From Toxorhynchites rutilus septentrionalis (taxonomy: Eukaryota; Arthropoda; Insecta; Diptera; Culicidae), in assembly GCF_029784135.1 (NCBI RefSeq), contig NC_073746.1, positions 31,898,387-31,962,386 on the forward strand: a stretch of 64,000 nt of DNA. Reading direction: 5' to 3'. The position numbers and the translations under genes are program-made. The notes below the pieces were generated by a model. The model was not told the DNA's origin. It worked only from the letters and a program-made list of their open reading frames with translations, and did not search any database. Shown here in pieces: positions 63,660-64,000 of the stretch; position 1 is the first letter of the stretch, and each line of letters starts with the position of its first letter.

Positions 63660-64000
63660 CGTGGGTTAATCGCTCGATTAATTCAATTAGTCGTATATCT
63701 GAAGTTATAATCGATTAATTTTGTATCGAATAATTTGAAATCAAAATATGAATACATCGAATAATAGTCACTGTAATTGCGATTAATGAAAGAAGGAATC
63801 TTTCTCAAGGTTAATGCATTTTTAGGCTTAGGCTATATATTTTTTTTATCCAACATCTAACATCACGCGACCAGAATGACAACGTGATACGTGATTATTT
63901 CGAGAAACAAATATTCGTTCGATTAATCGAATATTGAAAGAGAATTATTCGAATGAATCGAATATTGAAAAATGTCCCAACGATTAATCGATAATCGAAT
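63660..64000. mobile_element. Repeat dense in ATTAATCGA words, running off the window
   Basis: From AGAGACGTGGGTTAATCGCT the words CGATTAAT, ATTAATCGA and TTATCGAT recur near 63670, 63712, 63779, 63920, 63950 and 63980, in both orientations. AGAGACGTGGGTTAATCG resembles hAT ends of the type CAGAGATGGGTAATCG. If so, this is one end or most of a MITE, whose other end lies outside or just at the window edge. Confidence 0.45.

Overview
The window looks like non-coding DNA from a large, repeat-rich mosquito genome, most likely a culicine such as Aedes. The pointers are an I-clade non-LTR retrotransposon with a culicine-style LADD reverse transcriptase box, a DD37E Tc1/mariner element (a type best known from mosquitoes), several tRNA-derived SINEs, short Helitrons, many MITEs and an AT-rich background. 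The organism is inferred from these families and has not been confirmed by a database search. I see no complete host protein-coding gene. Two polypyrimidine-AG sites abut donor-like GT sequences (13265/13266 and 55951/55952), so the window may be part of one very long plus-strand intron. That is inference.

Only two long intact reading frames exist, and both belong to mobile elements. One is the RT/RNase H polyprotein of a 5'-truncated I-clade LINE (18180-21629). The other is a 355-residue DD37E transposase (57440-58507) inside near-perfect 49-bp inverted repeats with TA on both sides. Everything else that codes is a relic: mariner (1655-1980, 25190-25690, 60081-60423), an older DD37E-like copy (about 32235-32837), a Tc1/mariner-like transposase (39500-40530), piggyBac (52505-53490), hAT (4224-4690, 17931-18190, 22005-22144) and LINE pieces (23030-23460, 26890-27480, 43960-44176).

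The main architectural feature is nesting. Five hAT-type elements have matching or nearly matching 8-bp target duplications that can be read directly: 7582-12853, 10760-11541 (inside the first), 15004-17139, 17797-22827 and 59364-61779. The 17797-22827 copy lies inside a MITE (about 17299-23006) and is itself broken by the I-clade LINE and by a tRNA-SINE with a 12-bp duplication. A SINE with a 14-bp duplication lies inside a Helitron (29786-30348). The intact DD37E element lies inside another inverted-repeat element (56809-58817).

Layout: 1-5650 dispersed repeats and relics; 5860-7570 GC-richer unique DNA; 7582-12853 large hAT; 12862-15003 unique DNA with the best recursive-splice candidate; 15004-23460 stacked transposons; 24197-25690 MITE and mariner relic; 26890-27480 LINE relic; 27500-29780 unique GC-richer DNA; 29786-32837 Helitron, SINE, MITE and mariner remains; 33230-37850 mostly unique; 37850-42840 a large fold-back of one MITE family with the palindrome GACGTAGNNCTACGTC; 43400-46420 duplicated repeats and MITEs; 46600-48600 unique; 49208-53500 MITE, an alternating inverted-repeat array and a piggyBac relic; 54700-56060 unique; 56519-61779 nested DNA transposons; 62637-64000 MITE and the start of another terminal-repeat element.
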